Shown piece by piece: positions 37,512 to 50,466 of a DNA stretch of 64,000 bases. The first letter of the stretch is position 1, and the number at the start of each line of letters is the position of its first letter. Both the position numbers and the translations under genes were made by a program. The stretch is from assembly GCF_000002995.4 (NCBI RefSeq), contig NW_025062479.1, forward strand, positions 124,001-188,000, read 5' to 3'. The notes below the pieces were generated by a model that was not told where the DNA came from, did no database searches, and was given only the letters and a program-made list of their open reading frames with translations. This stretch comes from Brugia malayi (taxonomy: Eukaryota; Nematoda; Chromadorea; Rhabditida; Onchocercidae).

Positions 37512-40287
37512 AGCCGATAATACTACAAGCGAAGTCTAATGCTCAGCAAGTCTATTTTCACACAATTGGATATGAAACCGGTCGCTATGCAAATAACATG
37601 AGATGCAGCTGGATCCTGATGGGTAGCAGTAGCAGGAAAAGAATAATGCTAACTGTCCATGATTCCGACATTGACGATGCCTTGTTCTCAGAATGTGATG
37701 ACTATTGCTCCATTCATGATGGCAAGCCTTTTTTTTTTTTTTAATAGAACCGTAAAGTTTCAATGACAAACAAAGAAAATGTTGATTGCCCTCTCTTTTC
37801 AGGTGATACATCTAAATCACCAGAAGTAGTACGTTGGTGTGGTGATAAGCATCCGAATGCGGTTATTAGTACTACCGATTCACTTTATGTGTATTTTCAT
37901 AGCGATGAAGCATTTCAAGGGAAAGGCATTAATATGTCCTTCATTGAATTTGGTATTTTGTTTTTTTTTTTTTTTTAAACTACGAAATGTTTGTGGTATG
38001 TTTGTCGTATAAGGTTACATTGCTATTTATAACCTTACCCACAAACAAAAACAATAAAAAAAAGGGTCTATTTTAACGTTATAATTATGTCTGAAAAATT
38101 ATCTAGCATTTAGCGAAAGTTGATGGAACATTGTGCAAAAATCGTAAGTTCCTTATCATCCATGATTTTCAATGAATATCAATTTCTGCATTCTTCATGT
38201 ATAATTCCTCTGCCAAATTGTCAAATTCCCCTGAGAAAATTAACAAATGCCATTACTTCTATCTAAATTTGTGATTCTATAAAGATAACGGCAAATTACC
38301 AAGAATGGTCGTACTACGTGAAGATATTTTGAAATATCTATTATCCTGTACACATATAGAGCTGACAAAACTAGTCCTCAGACTATAGGAAAACTAACAG
38401 AAATGATATCTTCCGTCTAACTTTCAGATATACCAGGATGTCCACCGAGCTGGATTTTCAGTTCGGTAGGTTACTGTTATACATTAAAGAGGCCAGTTCA
38501 CGGTTTAACGTGGTTAGAAGCGCAGAAGGAATGTAATTTGGTACGCAGCAACCTACTCACGTTGACTTCTGCCATCGAGTATTCTTTTGTTGCAGGTAAC
38601 CAGATGCCTAGTTCCGTATTTCTACTAAATGGACCAGGAATAAATTACCTAAGTTCATTAGCCTGAAAGGTGAAATTGACATATTTCAGCAATTTACAAA
38701 AAAAGCAAAACACTACCATGGATTGGTTACATGGAAGATAGCAGTGAAGGAAAATTTATGCCCGTGGATCCAAACTCCGGACCTTGGCTAGAAGAGTTCG
38801 TAGATGGTCATTTATCCAACATTGAAAACAAAACAAAAAATTTTTAACTGCAGTACATCCGGTACTATTCTAATATTAGCAGTTGTAGACATCAACCTGT
38901 CATACAAATAGATGTTTGGAGACATCAACGAGTCAAAATGCATTTAATGGAAAGAGCTGTACATATCACAACCAGCAGTAAAATACTGCACTGAAATTAA
39001 GTGATAAATTTAGGCAAAATCAATATTAATCTATCATACTGTATCAAACAGAAATTACTTTATCGAGCTACTAACTATGATGAGCATTTTGCTTTAATGT
39101 TACAGAATAGAAAAATGCAGAACAAAAACCTGCAGTACATATTATACAATTATCTCATTGTTTCAGCTTACCGAAACTCACTGGAAGTTCCCCTGGACAA
39201 AACTGTGCCTATATAGACTGGCGAAATAGGAATGGATATATTTTGGCTATGGATGACTGCAGAAATCGCCATGAATATATATGCAAGCGTCATCAAGGTA
39301 ATATTTGACACTTGGCACTGTTCAATAGTAAACGATCCAAGGACAAACTGATCCAAAGGAAATATTTTCAGATGGTAACACGATACCGTATCTTCCACAA
39401 GAAGAAATGATGCGTAGCAGCGTCGCAAAGTCTCCAATCCGTTTCACTGTCTGGTTGTTTATTATTCTGCTTATTCTGTTGATGCTTATCCTACTTTATT
39501 TATGTTATCGGAAGTGTAGAAAGCAACATGCACTGTCACGTATTGGAAGTTCCGATGTAAACCAGCGCCTGGTTGCGGGAATCGATGTGCAGAGAGCTGC
39601 AACATCCACTACAGTATCACATATCGAAAGCTCCGAGGTCCAAAGAATTGATGGTGCTAATAGTGATGCAAGAGTGACTACAGTAACTGAAAATGCTTTC
39701 AATGCAGTCTTAGATGGAGGTTCATCAAGGTTAGCTGTCAGAAAATTATTGGAATATTTATCTTTTTCGCTGTAAACAGATTGTATTCTCACACCATCAG
39801 ATTCAAAACGAACAATTCATATTGAAAATAAACATACAGCAGGTCAAGAATGGAAATAAGCAAAACTTAAAACAAACTATTTAGTAGCAATTTACATAAG
39901 TAAAGGCAAAATCTAATATAAAAAAATTAACAGTAACATAATTACAGACAAACAATAGAACAAAATACTCCGAATCAAAACTCGCACTCGGCACAGCAAC
40001 TGAACCTGCAACGAATTGAACCAACAGTTCTGACAATTGAGCCATGTTTTAATGCCCGTCAAACGAGTGAAGAACGCCTCTCGGTACCTAGTCGAAGCAA
40101 ACAAAACCTACCATTTGGCTTACGGGAAAATACAATGGGCAGCACAACGAGGGAAGAAGCACTACTCAAAATACGACGCGGTGAACTGTTTGAACGTCCA
40201 CGCGTATCTGTTCTAGATCATACATCCGCCATTAGCCTTGACGAATTCTGGAACAAAAATGAAATGTCAACAATTAACAGAAATTAG
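37512..40287 (+). CDS. CUB plus C-type lectin transmembrane receptor
   Basis: A type I cell-surface receptor-like protein. The exons supported are 37512-37721, 37803-37952, 38428-38595, 38690-38795, 39167-39297, 39372-39729 and 39948-40287. All phases fit, giving at least 486 residues. Order: CUB domain (MRCSWILMG, ECDDYCSIHDG, RWCGDKHP, VYFHSDEAFQGKG); C-type lectin-like domain (CPPSW, GYCYT, TWLEAQKECN, WIGYMED, CAYIDW, MDDCRNRHEYICKR); TM (FTVWLFIILLILLMLILLYL) with a C-rich stop-transfer YCYRK-like stretch; and a ~200-residue cytoplasmic tail. The CTLD lacks clear EPN and WND motifs, so calcium-dependent sugar binding is doubtful. The first intron needs a GC-AG splice. The 5' end is unresolved. 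A 10-base exon at 37170-37179 plus the ATG exon at 36873-36980 would fit by phase but is speculative. Confidence 0.85.
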
Positions 40288-41363
40288 TTATGAAGTTATA
40301 CATTTAGTGCCTCTTTTGTACAAAATATTTATCATTTTTGTTTCCTTGTTATTTCATATTTAAAGCGGCTACTACTATCTGTCAGGTTCATGATCACTAA
40401 AATGGGCAAAGTATGCTGTCTTATCAATATCTGATCCCTTCTCAAACTCTCCATCATTCTTCAATATTTATCTTGTAGCCTCAAAAATAGCAAATTATCG
40501 TGGATTGGACCGCCTACAATACTGAAGCAAAGAGAATCACATGGCGTAAAATTCAAACATATTCAAACATAATGAGAACTTGTTTTCATATCAGGCCAAG
40601 TTAACAGCCAGTATGCAAAAGTATACCAATCTAACACTTGAAACGGAATTAAGGGAATTAATAGTGGAATAAGCAAAAATCAATGGATACTGCCATAGTA
40701 AAGCGAAATTTTCAAGCAAATGGATAAATGAAACTTCACTTAAAAAGCATAAAATAACACTATAAAATAAAACATAGAATGATAAACTAACGATTCATTT
40801 ATACGACGAAAGGGAGAACATCATTTTTACATATGAGACGTCTGTCAATGGGATAATGAGAGGACGGCAACAGAATGTGCCGTATGAAACTGCGACCCTG
40901 CTTCAGTCCCAAGAAACAACGCCAGTTCTCCACGAATCCGAGATCGTTTGGTGAACGCCATCTGTGCTGTTTCCGTCGGTAATCACGATGTTGCTAAACA
41001 GTTAAGACTTCGGAGAGAAAAAAAGCAAAAGAAGTTTGAAAACGATTGCAATGCATGCAAGTTCTTTTAAAAGTTCGCACTGAAGCGAACTAACCGCTCA
41101 TCATAAATGAAGTGGAACGTAATAGCTTACGACTTTTTTGCCTTGAACCTTTAAGTGCCCTCGGTGTTCAACTCGTTAATAGGAGAACAACGAATACACT
41201 TCAAATTGAAGCGTACATCAATCTAACGTTGTTTTAAAGAATTCCAACTTATAGATTTTTTCCACCTCTTGCATCCACCACGTTTCACAAATTGTATAGT
41301 TCTCTCAAGTACAAATGAAAAGGAAAAAAAAAAGAGTTAATTAACCTTATCTGGATTAAATAA
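40288..41363. other. Spacer between convergent genes
   Basis: It separates the plus-strand lectin receptor and the minus-strand DHHC gene, so it should hold two 3' UTRs. A GC-richer patch at 40850-40965 is open on both strands (minus strand from ATG 40962: MAFTKRSRIRGELALFLGTE; plus strand: QETTPVLHESEIVW). It may be a short exon, but no partner was found. Confidence 0.45.
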
Positions 41364-43256
41364 CTATGTTAACTGATAGTGGTTAAGCACACCTAAGTAT
41401 GGAAAGATATATATCATGTAAGTGATAAAAAATAGCATAAATGTGATATTGTTAAGATTGAACAGCTTCATTTGTAATATGCAAAGATATATATCAGTAA
41501 CCAGATAATGGTGCATAAATTGACCGAAGTTCGGGAAAAATTTTTTAAACACGAAAGTTTCGGAACAAAGTCCCCATATCGGTAAAGTTATTTTATGCTC
41601 AAATATTGCTCTAAAACCACTACTGAAATTTTTAATAAATTCACACACTGTTTAAACCTAATATGAAATTTATCATTTAAGAAATGGCATTAAGTGTATG
41701 AAAACCAGCCAAGTAATCGATGAATGTTTCGCCAATTGAGATTAAATACATGTTCCATGCTGCGAACATTCCAAGAATGATGGATAAAAGCGCTGCCAAT
41801 CCATAAACAAAACAAATATAACTGATCAGAAGATTTGGTATTAGTGAACAAAGTAGACCACGCCACGGCGCCAGTGATAAATGCTGAGCACAATATGGCA
41901 CAGCTGATAAGCGCTGCAAAGCCCAATATTTGCTTAAAACAGTTTCCAAGTCCAAACAGTAAGTTTACTTCTTCCAGACCATCTCAATGTTAAACGTCAG
42001 GTTCCATCGCTGTTCAAGATGCTAACAAAGATACGGCAGGTTAATGAGGACAACGGTTAATGACGTCGAAATCTTCTGGAATAAATAAAACTTCCTCTGT
42101 ACAAATTGCACTTCAGCACGCTACATATATATATGTGCGTCTTCCCAAGAAAACATACTATTTTGAGCATGAACCCATAATTCATATGAAAATGGTGAAA
42201 ATAGAAAGTTACCATAAATAACAGGGATAACTATACATATACAAATAGCGGACTTTTTCGGGAGTTGGAAAAAGTTCGCAATATACGATGCGTAGCAATC
42301 AGTTAAGCCATGATGAGATGCTATAACTCTGTTATTTGCTACTTTGAATAATTTTTTGAAATACCAGGTTGAAAACATAGAACTGTAGAATGCAAGAAAC
42401 AAACATTAACAGAATAGAAGTGTTCCCAAAACGCCGCATAATTTACAGTGAGTATGAAACACTGCGAAAACCACACATAGATAACGAATTGTAAGAAATA
42501 GCGATGATTATTAAGGCCCACACATTGATTGATCCATACACAATGATGATCCATATACAACACACAACGACCACACAGTGAACAATGGTGTGTTCCTTCC
42601 GGTTTATGGTATCCACAAGAAATGCACAACGGTTCCGCATTAGACTGTAAATGTTGTAATTACTAATTTAGAAAAAAGGAGAATACAACTATATTTTAAT
42701 CCATAAAATACCGAGGAATATTTAGAAAGTTTGTTCTGGAAACGACAAATAACTAACACATTCTGGTCGCCCAGGGTCCACTGAGCAAGCTTTTTGATAA
42801 TGAAAGAGAATGCAAACAATTAGATATGCACCGACAGCATAATAGAGGGGGATGCGAAATGATGGCCGTACTTGTTGTTCGTATGGGAACAGGATGAGAT
42901 ATTCGCATCCAACAATTATTACCAATAAGAAATGAACGAGACAGTACAAACCCTAAAATATTACTAATCAATACTGTAATGATTAAGTGAGTCTAAACCT
43001 AATCTTAACATTTAAAAGTGTCAGTATTAATTGCCAGACTGTTCATTCCATGCTTATTTCTTTGACGATTTTAATGGCTTACGAAAATACGAAAGCATGA
43101 GCAAAAAGACAAAACAAATCCAGCAAATTTGCTTACTGCTCCTAAACCAGTCCGAATGAAAGCATTCAAAAATCGAATATAATGTAAACTGATTGAGGAA
43201 GGTACCGCCGATATTGCCGCAACAAAGCGGCGTGACCAGAAATGAAATTTCAACAT
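41364..43256 (-). CDS. DHHC protein S-acyltransferase (palmitoyltransferase)
   Basis: This enzyme attaches palmitate to cysteines of membrane proteins, probably in Golgi or ER. The exons with good support are 43256-43137, 42952-42758 and 42644-42411, all phase 0. They give an N-terminal region, TM1/TM2 (LVHFLLVIIVGCEYLILF; LYYAVGAYLIVCILFHY) and the DHHC cysteine-rich domain: CISCGYHKPEGTHHCSLCG, CVLYMDHHC, VWINQCVGLNNHRYF. The catalytic Cys is in DHHC. The usual PW after DHHC is VW here. Further downstream, an exon near 41.95-41.70 kb has TM4 (YGLAALLSIILGMFAAWNMY) and ISIGETFIDYL, similar to the SRGETSIE stretch of ZDHHC16-type enzymes. Exons between 42410 and 41960 and the last exon (about 41640-41364) are not resolved, so the 3' end given is the end of the last open frame. 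I do not assign an orthologue. Confidence 0.83.
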
Positions 43257-44311
43257 ATACCAGTCTTTCAGGATGATTTTCCTCTGCAAAGATCTATCCC
43301 AAACGGTTCAAATTGATGAAATCTGAATACAGAGGAAACATATATATATCATCAACTTTCCAAATGATATCCTCAAATAGAAGTGTTCAATGCAAATATA
43401 AATTCACAACAAATGGATTAGATTTTGAATATCAGTTCTTTTGAATTTTTGACTGCAATAACCGGTTGCAACCGAAAAATTCCCGATCACTCTCATATGC
43501 TCCTATAATAACTATCAGAGATATGCGTTCAAAACTGTCTCCGTTCGAAACTGAATTATTGGCCAACACATACTTACAACTTCTTTCTATTTCATATAGA
43601 TTCTATTTTATACAAACACACATTCTTCCTATTTTATAAGTAACCACACAGAAAATCTGCACCTCACAACACAACTACACCTGTCGACAAAACCAATACA
43701 CCCGCATCTCTAGCACCGCACTTTCACGACCAGGACGCAGTGCAAATTGTTGACTCAAGCGGTCTCCGATTTACCTGTGGGACATTCATTGGTAAGGTTG
43801 AATTAATGGAGTGAAGCTGTCGATTAGTTCGAGCAGTTCCTTTGTGCAGTGAAATAAGTGCACTGACTGATAACATTTAATCAGCAGTTTAAGTAATGAT
43901 AATTTGATGTAGTGAATAATAGAAGATGGAATGTGAATGCCTATCGATGTAAGATGAAAGCTTCAAACAGCACCGATGTCATTACCGAAAAATTATCGAC
44001 CATTTAAAAGTGAGTATAGTTTTGAACATTTAGAATTTGCATCAGTTGATTGAAATCATGAAAATCTTGAAGACTTTCTAATCTAACAACAAATCGACTA
44101 CTCCCATTCTGCAGAACTGTTCAAAAATGTTTGACTAATCACATCACATTGAGTTATTCAGTAAGACGACTTTTGCGTTACGAAAAGTTCGAATGTAAGT
44201 GAGCGGAAATGTAACGAACGTGTTGTCCATCCATGTATTGTCTTTGTCCTTTTGCGCTTCTAGAGACAAATAACAGCACAGAGCATCATTATCGAAGATA
44301 CAGCGATTGAA
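43257..44311. other. Divergent intergenic region
   Basis: It lies between the DHHC gene start (-) and the small membrane protein start (+), so it probably carries both promoters. I see no gene in it. Confidence 0.5.
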
Positions 44312-44876
44312 ATGAAGAAGACGAAAGCTCAACCGGAATCAGTAGAACCTATCTTAGCTTCCATGCACGCACGGTGCACTTCCATTCAGGATAGCATAAT
44401 AATCGCAATACGGTATGATTGAATTTTTGTTTCTATCGAAGCAAATGAATCCGTCTAACGAGTCGGATTGAATAGAAAATTTAAGAAATTCCGAATATCT
44501 AGAATGCCTCTTTCCTTTCTATTTGAAGTAAAACAAAAATCTGAATTTATTATTCGATGAAACTTGAGGTTCAATAAATTTCGAAAGAATCGACTAACTC
44601 TGAAAAGTGTATTGCAGATGGATTTATGTTGCTATTTCCATTATCTTATTTCTAATGGTATGCGCTTTTATCATATTATTTCTCAACTGTTTTCAACTGT
44701 ACGAACAGAAAATCTGTGGAGAGGAAAATATAAATCGGAAAGAAAATGTGGGAAGGAGCGAAACAACACAACAGCAACCGCTTATTTTGACACCAAAGAT
44801 TGAATTTTTTAGAATTTTACGGATTTGTTTGAATTTTTTAAACAGAGAAAAGCAATTTTGTATTATGGCTAGTTAA
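44312..44876 (+). CDS. Small single-pass membrane protein (119 residues)
   Basis: Two exons, 44312-44412 and 44618-44876, join in phase 2 (GCAATACG|GTATGAT to GTATTGCAG|A) and give 119 residues. The N-terminus is polar (MKKTKAQPESVEPILASM) with no signal peptide. One strong hydrophobic helix follows (WIYVAISIILFLMVCAFIIL), and then a Cys- and charge-containing tail with a QQQ run. The topology could be type II or III. I do not recognise the family. The single clean intron and the membrane helix across the junction argue that it is real. An upstream 5' UTR intron is possible. Confidence 0.6.
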
Positions 44877-46812
44877 TATGAGAGAATAAAGGATATTATT
44901 AATTGAATGATACCGTAAGACGGACACTTGTTGTGGCTATGTCGTCATCTAATAGCTAATAATTTAAAACCAACAGATAGATTGGGATTATGCTAATTAT
45001 ATGAATACTGTTGGTAATAGAAATGCACAGAAATCAGAGTAATTGAAACCGAAGAGAGTTCTATCATCGGGACTATAACTTGCAGAAGTAAATTCATTTG
45101 GAATCAGAAGTTGTTGTTGACATTTCTTCGAGAAGGTCCTAACACACTGCAATTACTCTCGAAATAAGCATGTCGCACATCACTCCGCTCGTTGTTGTGG
45201 TCACAACTAATTTTGCGGGACATTCGAATGGCCATCATAGCACATAGTTATTTCAGTTGTAGAAAATCATTTTCGGTGAACACGATGTCAGTATACTTTA
45301 TCATTCGCTATTAATTGCAACCATTTTGTATTAGTATGACACTACTTAATACTAACGACAGCAACGATAACAACGAGACTGCCATACTTGCTACCGATGA
45401 TTAATTAATAACAAGCAGGGAAAATAAATACTGTTGCTTGTTTGGAATACTTTATTCTCTCTACTATTATTCGTAATTGAAGATCCGTCTTGCAGTTTCT
45501 ATATAAGCAGTCCCAGAACAATGTTCCACGAAACCTATCGTTATATCAAAGTCGTACAATTTCTGGCAATGTTGATTTTTTTTGCTGTATTTCCAGCACA
45601 CACTATTTTTTTTTAAATTATCAATTCACTTAGCAAAATACTATCTTGGTATTAGAATTATTCCTTCGTTTGTATGTCAGTCAAAACTGTTTTATGGACT
45701 CTTTGAAATGAACTCACCAGACTTTTCTGAAAGTACTATTAGATGGAAGGCAGATCAAGCCATCTGTTCTGATTGACAGTTATACAATAGTGTCTTCTTG
45801 AAATTGCTCCATGTTTTTTGAAACTATACTTTGTGTTGCTCTACTCTTTTGCGATACGTCAACAAGTTAAAGAAAGCATAAGCATGCAACCTAGATCTTT
45901 CAAGGTGCAACACTCCAGGTGTAACATCATATACTGTGTGATAGATTTTATTTCCCAAACTAAACCATTCCTGTACCATTTAACCAGAACTAAATCTCGT
46001 TGATCCCTCAGCCTTTTAATGTATTTTACTGATACATGTTTAATCCCAATCGACACAACCACCCTTCACTTGTAATTAATTCCTCATTGAACGTTACGCC
46101 TCTCAACATAAATTGTGTGCACAACACACCATTTTCAATAGAATGCAAACATTTCTACCGATCTTGAGATAGGACAAATCCCTTGCCTATAGTCCGAGTT
46201 TTTCTAATCTCGTTTAATTTCGTGTGCTCAACAAGCTGATAACTTTTTCATTGTTTATTCATTTTCCATTTTTCACTGCATGCAAACGGTGTAAAAGTGA
46301 GAAATATGCAAAACATCTCGAAATCACAAACTTGCCTTTTTGTATTAATATCAGTGCTAACACTTAACAAGCTTCACACAAACCAACCTACCAGGATTCT
46401 GACGCAAATCCAATCACTGAATAATTTCTGTAATCATTCATCTTATTTCCTCCTTTAGAACAGTCACCACTCAGGGATTTCCAGTTATTAAAAATTTTTT
46501 CCGAAGAGTAGGCGGCAATACTGATCACTTTCTCGTGAAAACACTTAATGAATAGCGAGTATTACTAGTATTGAGATAGAAGTATATAATGATTTGTACA
46601 AAACAATAGTTGTAGCATCCAAGAAATAACATATACAGATACAAGCATAACAAAACATATGAATAAAAATTGAACTAAGTCAATAAATATAATTCAGAAT
46701 GATAACATATAGGACATAATGTGCCAAAATGAAAGTGAATATTTCTCTTTTATATATAGAAAAAAGATACAGAAGAATAGAATTCTCTGTTGATATCAAT
46801 AAAACAGGAAAC
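44877..46812. other. Spacer between convergent genes
   Basis: No gene recognised. Short hydrophobic open frames at 45434-45616 and 45582-45776 lack splice context. The right end is probably the 3' UTR of the kinase gene. Confidence 0.5.
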
Positions 46813-48636
46813 TCAATAACTGCCCAACATTAGCGAACCTGTTGGTGGCGAGGAAGTGGTACAATATCCTGAGCTTATACTTGAACAACTTGATGACAAT
46901 GATAGATTTCCGGAATAACTATCAATAAAAGATCGGAACCCAGGAGAATGGTGCCGGTTATGGCCTCCCATAGATATTGACGATGTTTTGGCAATAATTG
47001 CAGAACCGTTCTGCGACGAAAAATACATGAAAGCGCTTAAATGCGATTCACTCGCAGCAGCATTTGGTATAGCGTAACGCAAAGCTGGATGTTGCTCTGC
47101 ATGTGTCACCAATTTTGCTGGTACGCTGCCTAACTTATAGCGACCTGAATTCAATTCCGATATAGACAGTGGAAGAGATGTGTCACCTTCGGACAACCAG
47201 GGATGATGCCGTATATATTCCAAATCACAACGTTCGTCCGCATCATACTTTAAACATTCCATAATCAGATTCTTACAACCTAAAATTGAACTCCTTGACA
47301 TATTTCGCTTCTTATTCGACTACACCGATATTATCAAAAATGCTATAAGAATTTCCAGAATGTATTAACAAAAAAACGAACATTTTGAAACATGTCGTCG
47401 CCAAACTAATGGTCCTCGGCAAACAATGTCTTCGTCACGATGGAATGGAATATCTCCGCAAACCATATCGTACAACAAAATTCCTAGTGACCATACAGTT
47501 GCCTTGCAACTATCATACTCGGAACGAAGAATCCATTCCGGCGGACTATACACACGTGTCCCTGCAAATGTAAATTCCGAATATATGCCAAGCATATAAC
47601 ATTAATCCAGTTGATTAAATAAGTGGAAAAGAAAGTTACCTTCAAAATCGGTAAATTTTTGATCCTTTGTTTTGTAAAATGCACCAGAACCGAAGTCAAC
47701 CAACTTCAAATGTCCAGTTTTTAAATTCACAATCAAATTTTCATCTTTAATATCTCGATGGACAACATTCGCATCCTCACAAGCTTTCACAGTATCCACA
47801 ACCTTCAAACAAAGCAAATTTCATTTGCTAAAAAAGTGACAATAATCCAAAATATAAACTATATGAATCACCTGTTTGAAAAAACTACGTGCAATTCTTT
47901 CATCTAATGCGCCGTGCTCTGATATATAATCAAACAAGTCCTGACACGGCGACGGTCGCTCCATCACAATCAGGAATCCATCTGGTCGCTCAAACCAATC
48001 ATACATTTGAATTACGCCCAGTATTTTTGTACATTTCATTAGAAGGACTATCTCCATAGGTAACTTCATATCGGTGCTAGGAATCTAAAAAGTGTAAAAT
48101 GCATTAGTAAGAGAGCTTTTTTTTTTCACACAAAAATAACCCAAATCATCCTTAACATCGACTGAAAATGGTTAGAAAAAGTACCCTTCTTAGGTTGTTC
48201 CAAAAAAAAAAAAAGGCATGCATAAACTTCTACCTTTTGCCAACCGGTTACGTTATTTCTTGATACGTACTTCACTGCCACTGGCAAACCATCAATTACA
48301 CGAAACCCAGAATACACAGTCCCAAAGCCACCGCGTCCTAATTCTGGTCCAAGTTTGTACTGCTTTTTGAAGCTTGCATAATCATGTCCTTGAAAACAGT
48401 GACACTTTCCGATCTCTGCAAGAGACTCACAAAGTCAAAAAAAACGTGCAAGCTATTCTTGATGATAGCTTGCATCCTAATCTCCACTTACGAAACATCT
48501 TGTATCATACTGCAAACCAGTCAATTGCAGATCACTTACCATCTAATCCAGTTCTTGCATACAGTTGTTTTTCTCATATTAACAACTGAGTGCAATTAGG
48601 CCAGTCGGACGGGAACATTCCTTGATGAGCGCGCCG

Positions 48637-48673
<37 letters not shown>

Positions 48674-48809
48674 CATAACACGTAAGATATACCTAAGATA
48701 TTCATAAGTAGCAATACATACCTTGTCTGAAATCAACACATGACGATGAAGATGGTGTGGTGGTTGAACCGCGATTGTCAAGCACTAATTTACGAGCGTT
48801 TTTCAACAT
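46813..48809 (-). CDS. prk: PIM-family serine/threonine kinase
   Basis: A cytosolic or nuclear Ser/Thr kinase of the PIM group (C. elegans prk-1/prk-2). Six exons, 48809-48722, 48415-48234, 48084-47872, 47802-47640, 47561-47382 and 47279-46813, are in perfect phase and give 430 residues. Motifs: glycine loop [19 protein letters not shown] (catalytic Lys), hinge [14 protein letters not shown] (the proline-containing ERPxP hinge that marks PIM kinases), catalytic loop [17 protein letters not shown], activation segment end [10 protein letters not shown] (APE replaced by PPE), and [18 protein letters not shown]. After the kinase domain (ends RHHPWL) there is a Ser-rich tail of about 130 residues, longer than in mammalian PIMs, with many possible phosphosites. 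PIM kinases lack a regulatory activation loop phosphosite and are constitutively active, so control is probably by expression. Which of prk-1 or prk-2 it matches cannot be told here. Confidence 0.95.
48638..48670. repeat. (AT)n microsatellite in kinase intron 1
   Basis: About 30 bases of alternating A and T, between exon 1 (48722) and exon 2 (48415) of the kinase gene. Confidence 0.95.
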
Positions 48810-50353
48810 TTCAATTGAACGTGCTTAGTTACTAAGTATCGAATATGTTAAGTTGCAAATATGTTACACTCCCAAAAAATGAAAGTATAAATTAATAATC
48901 TGAAAATGTCGACATACATATGTTTCATCATTTAATTACGTAACATGAGACGTATCGGTAGTTTTACAGAAAGAAAGTTGCGTGCAAATAGAAGGAAATT
49001 AAGAACAAGGAAAGTAACACTAGCAGGTAACTTCCTCTTGTCACTAAATATATCAAATTGCTATTGACCAAAAGAAATACTTGTAATTAACCTCCTTATA
49101 GCGGCAATTGACTTTATAAATATATTAGTGAAGAAATATATTCCTTCTGGCATAAAATCTGCACAAGAGGAAGCATCACAACCAAATCAAAGGTCTATCT
49201 TCACTACAAAGGAACGGTATGATTATCAGTATAAAGACAAAGTTTATTAGCGCTAATGAGAGAAAAGTACAGGCGGATGACACAGACTTATGAATAGATG
49301 ATGAACAGTATTTGTGATAATCAATAAGTGGAAAGGATAAGAAATCTGCTTAATAATATCTATCCATACACATCAATCTCCCAAACAATAATGAGTTCAG
49401 CGGGGGCGAACAGAAACGGACGGAGGGAGAAGTGGGAGTACGAAATGGGACATAACTTGACAGTGCTCAGTACTTACAGCTCTTTTTCTTCTTCTCTACT
49501 AGACAGACAAGTGGAAAGAAAAGCCCTTGGCATCTACCCAAAACTTCCTTTTCCCGAGAAAACCTTTAGGAATGTTCTAGCCAGACTTTTAACAGTGGGA
49601 GAGAAAGAGAGGAAATGGGAGGAATGCAGAAGAACAACTCCTGACTGCAAGCCCTATGCACCTCTATTGTAGGAGGACCCGGGATTGCTACTGCCGCACT
49701 GCTCCTGCTGTCCCCGTACGGAAACATAACAAGGCCTCCTATCCTCCTCTCCAGTTTGCGTTGTATTTCCACAGAAAACAGGAGGCGAGCAGACGGAAGC
49801 TTGCGAGGGAGGGATGGTGTCAGGCGGTTTCTGTTCATAGCCTAAGGAGCATAAAGAAGCAACCACCTTACAGGCAGTTCATACTCATTTCCGCCCTTCT
49901 TTTTTCTCTCGCCGGAAGTTACTGTGGGACGGAGGCTATTGTCTTGTCCCGGACCTCTGGAACTTCTTAAAGTGTGAAGGAGCGAAAGAAGCTAACGATA
50001 CACTCACATCTCCTTGAATTCTTCCCTATTAATAAGTGACGGAGAGAGCGAATTGAATAGGAAATTTACATACAGTCCTTTCTAGTAATTGTAGCAAATG
50101 CTGCAATTATTAGAAAAGGTCGGGAAGAAAAAAACATTCCGAAATGAGATGTTCAGAAAGATATATGTCTGTGAAGCTGACATGCTTAACACCACTACGC
50201 TTATCTGTCTCCACTTTATTTCCGGGTATATTGCAAGAATATGAGATGTCAATTAGGAATTATCAGGAAATACCACATTGTCGCAACATTCATATGTTGT
50301 ACGATGAGAGATTAAGCATTTCCTGTAGTGCCGTAGCATTCCATACACACAAC

Positions 50354-50466
50354 TATATAAATGAACGAGTTGCACTTTTCATCACTGAACAAAATCACAG
50401 TAGTATTCAACTCTATCTGCTTAAATCATCCCTTCCGTCCTATATAAATGAACAAGTTGCACTTTT
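50354..50466. repeat. Imperfect direct repeat, 26 bp, 87 bp apart
   Basis: TATATAAATGAAC, then G or A, then AGTTGCACTTTT occurs at 50354 and again at 50441, with one mismatch over about 26 bases. Confidence 0.85.

Noticed and set aside
40850..40965. Short GC-richer frames on both strands
   Set aside because: Possible exon, but no partner exon or homology was found, so it was left out as a gene.
49328..49970. Plus-strand frames of about 100 codons upstream of the kinase
   Set aside because: They overlap minus-strand frames of similar length and show no domain. They are likely composition artefacts of the promoter side.
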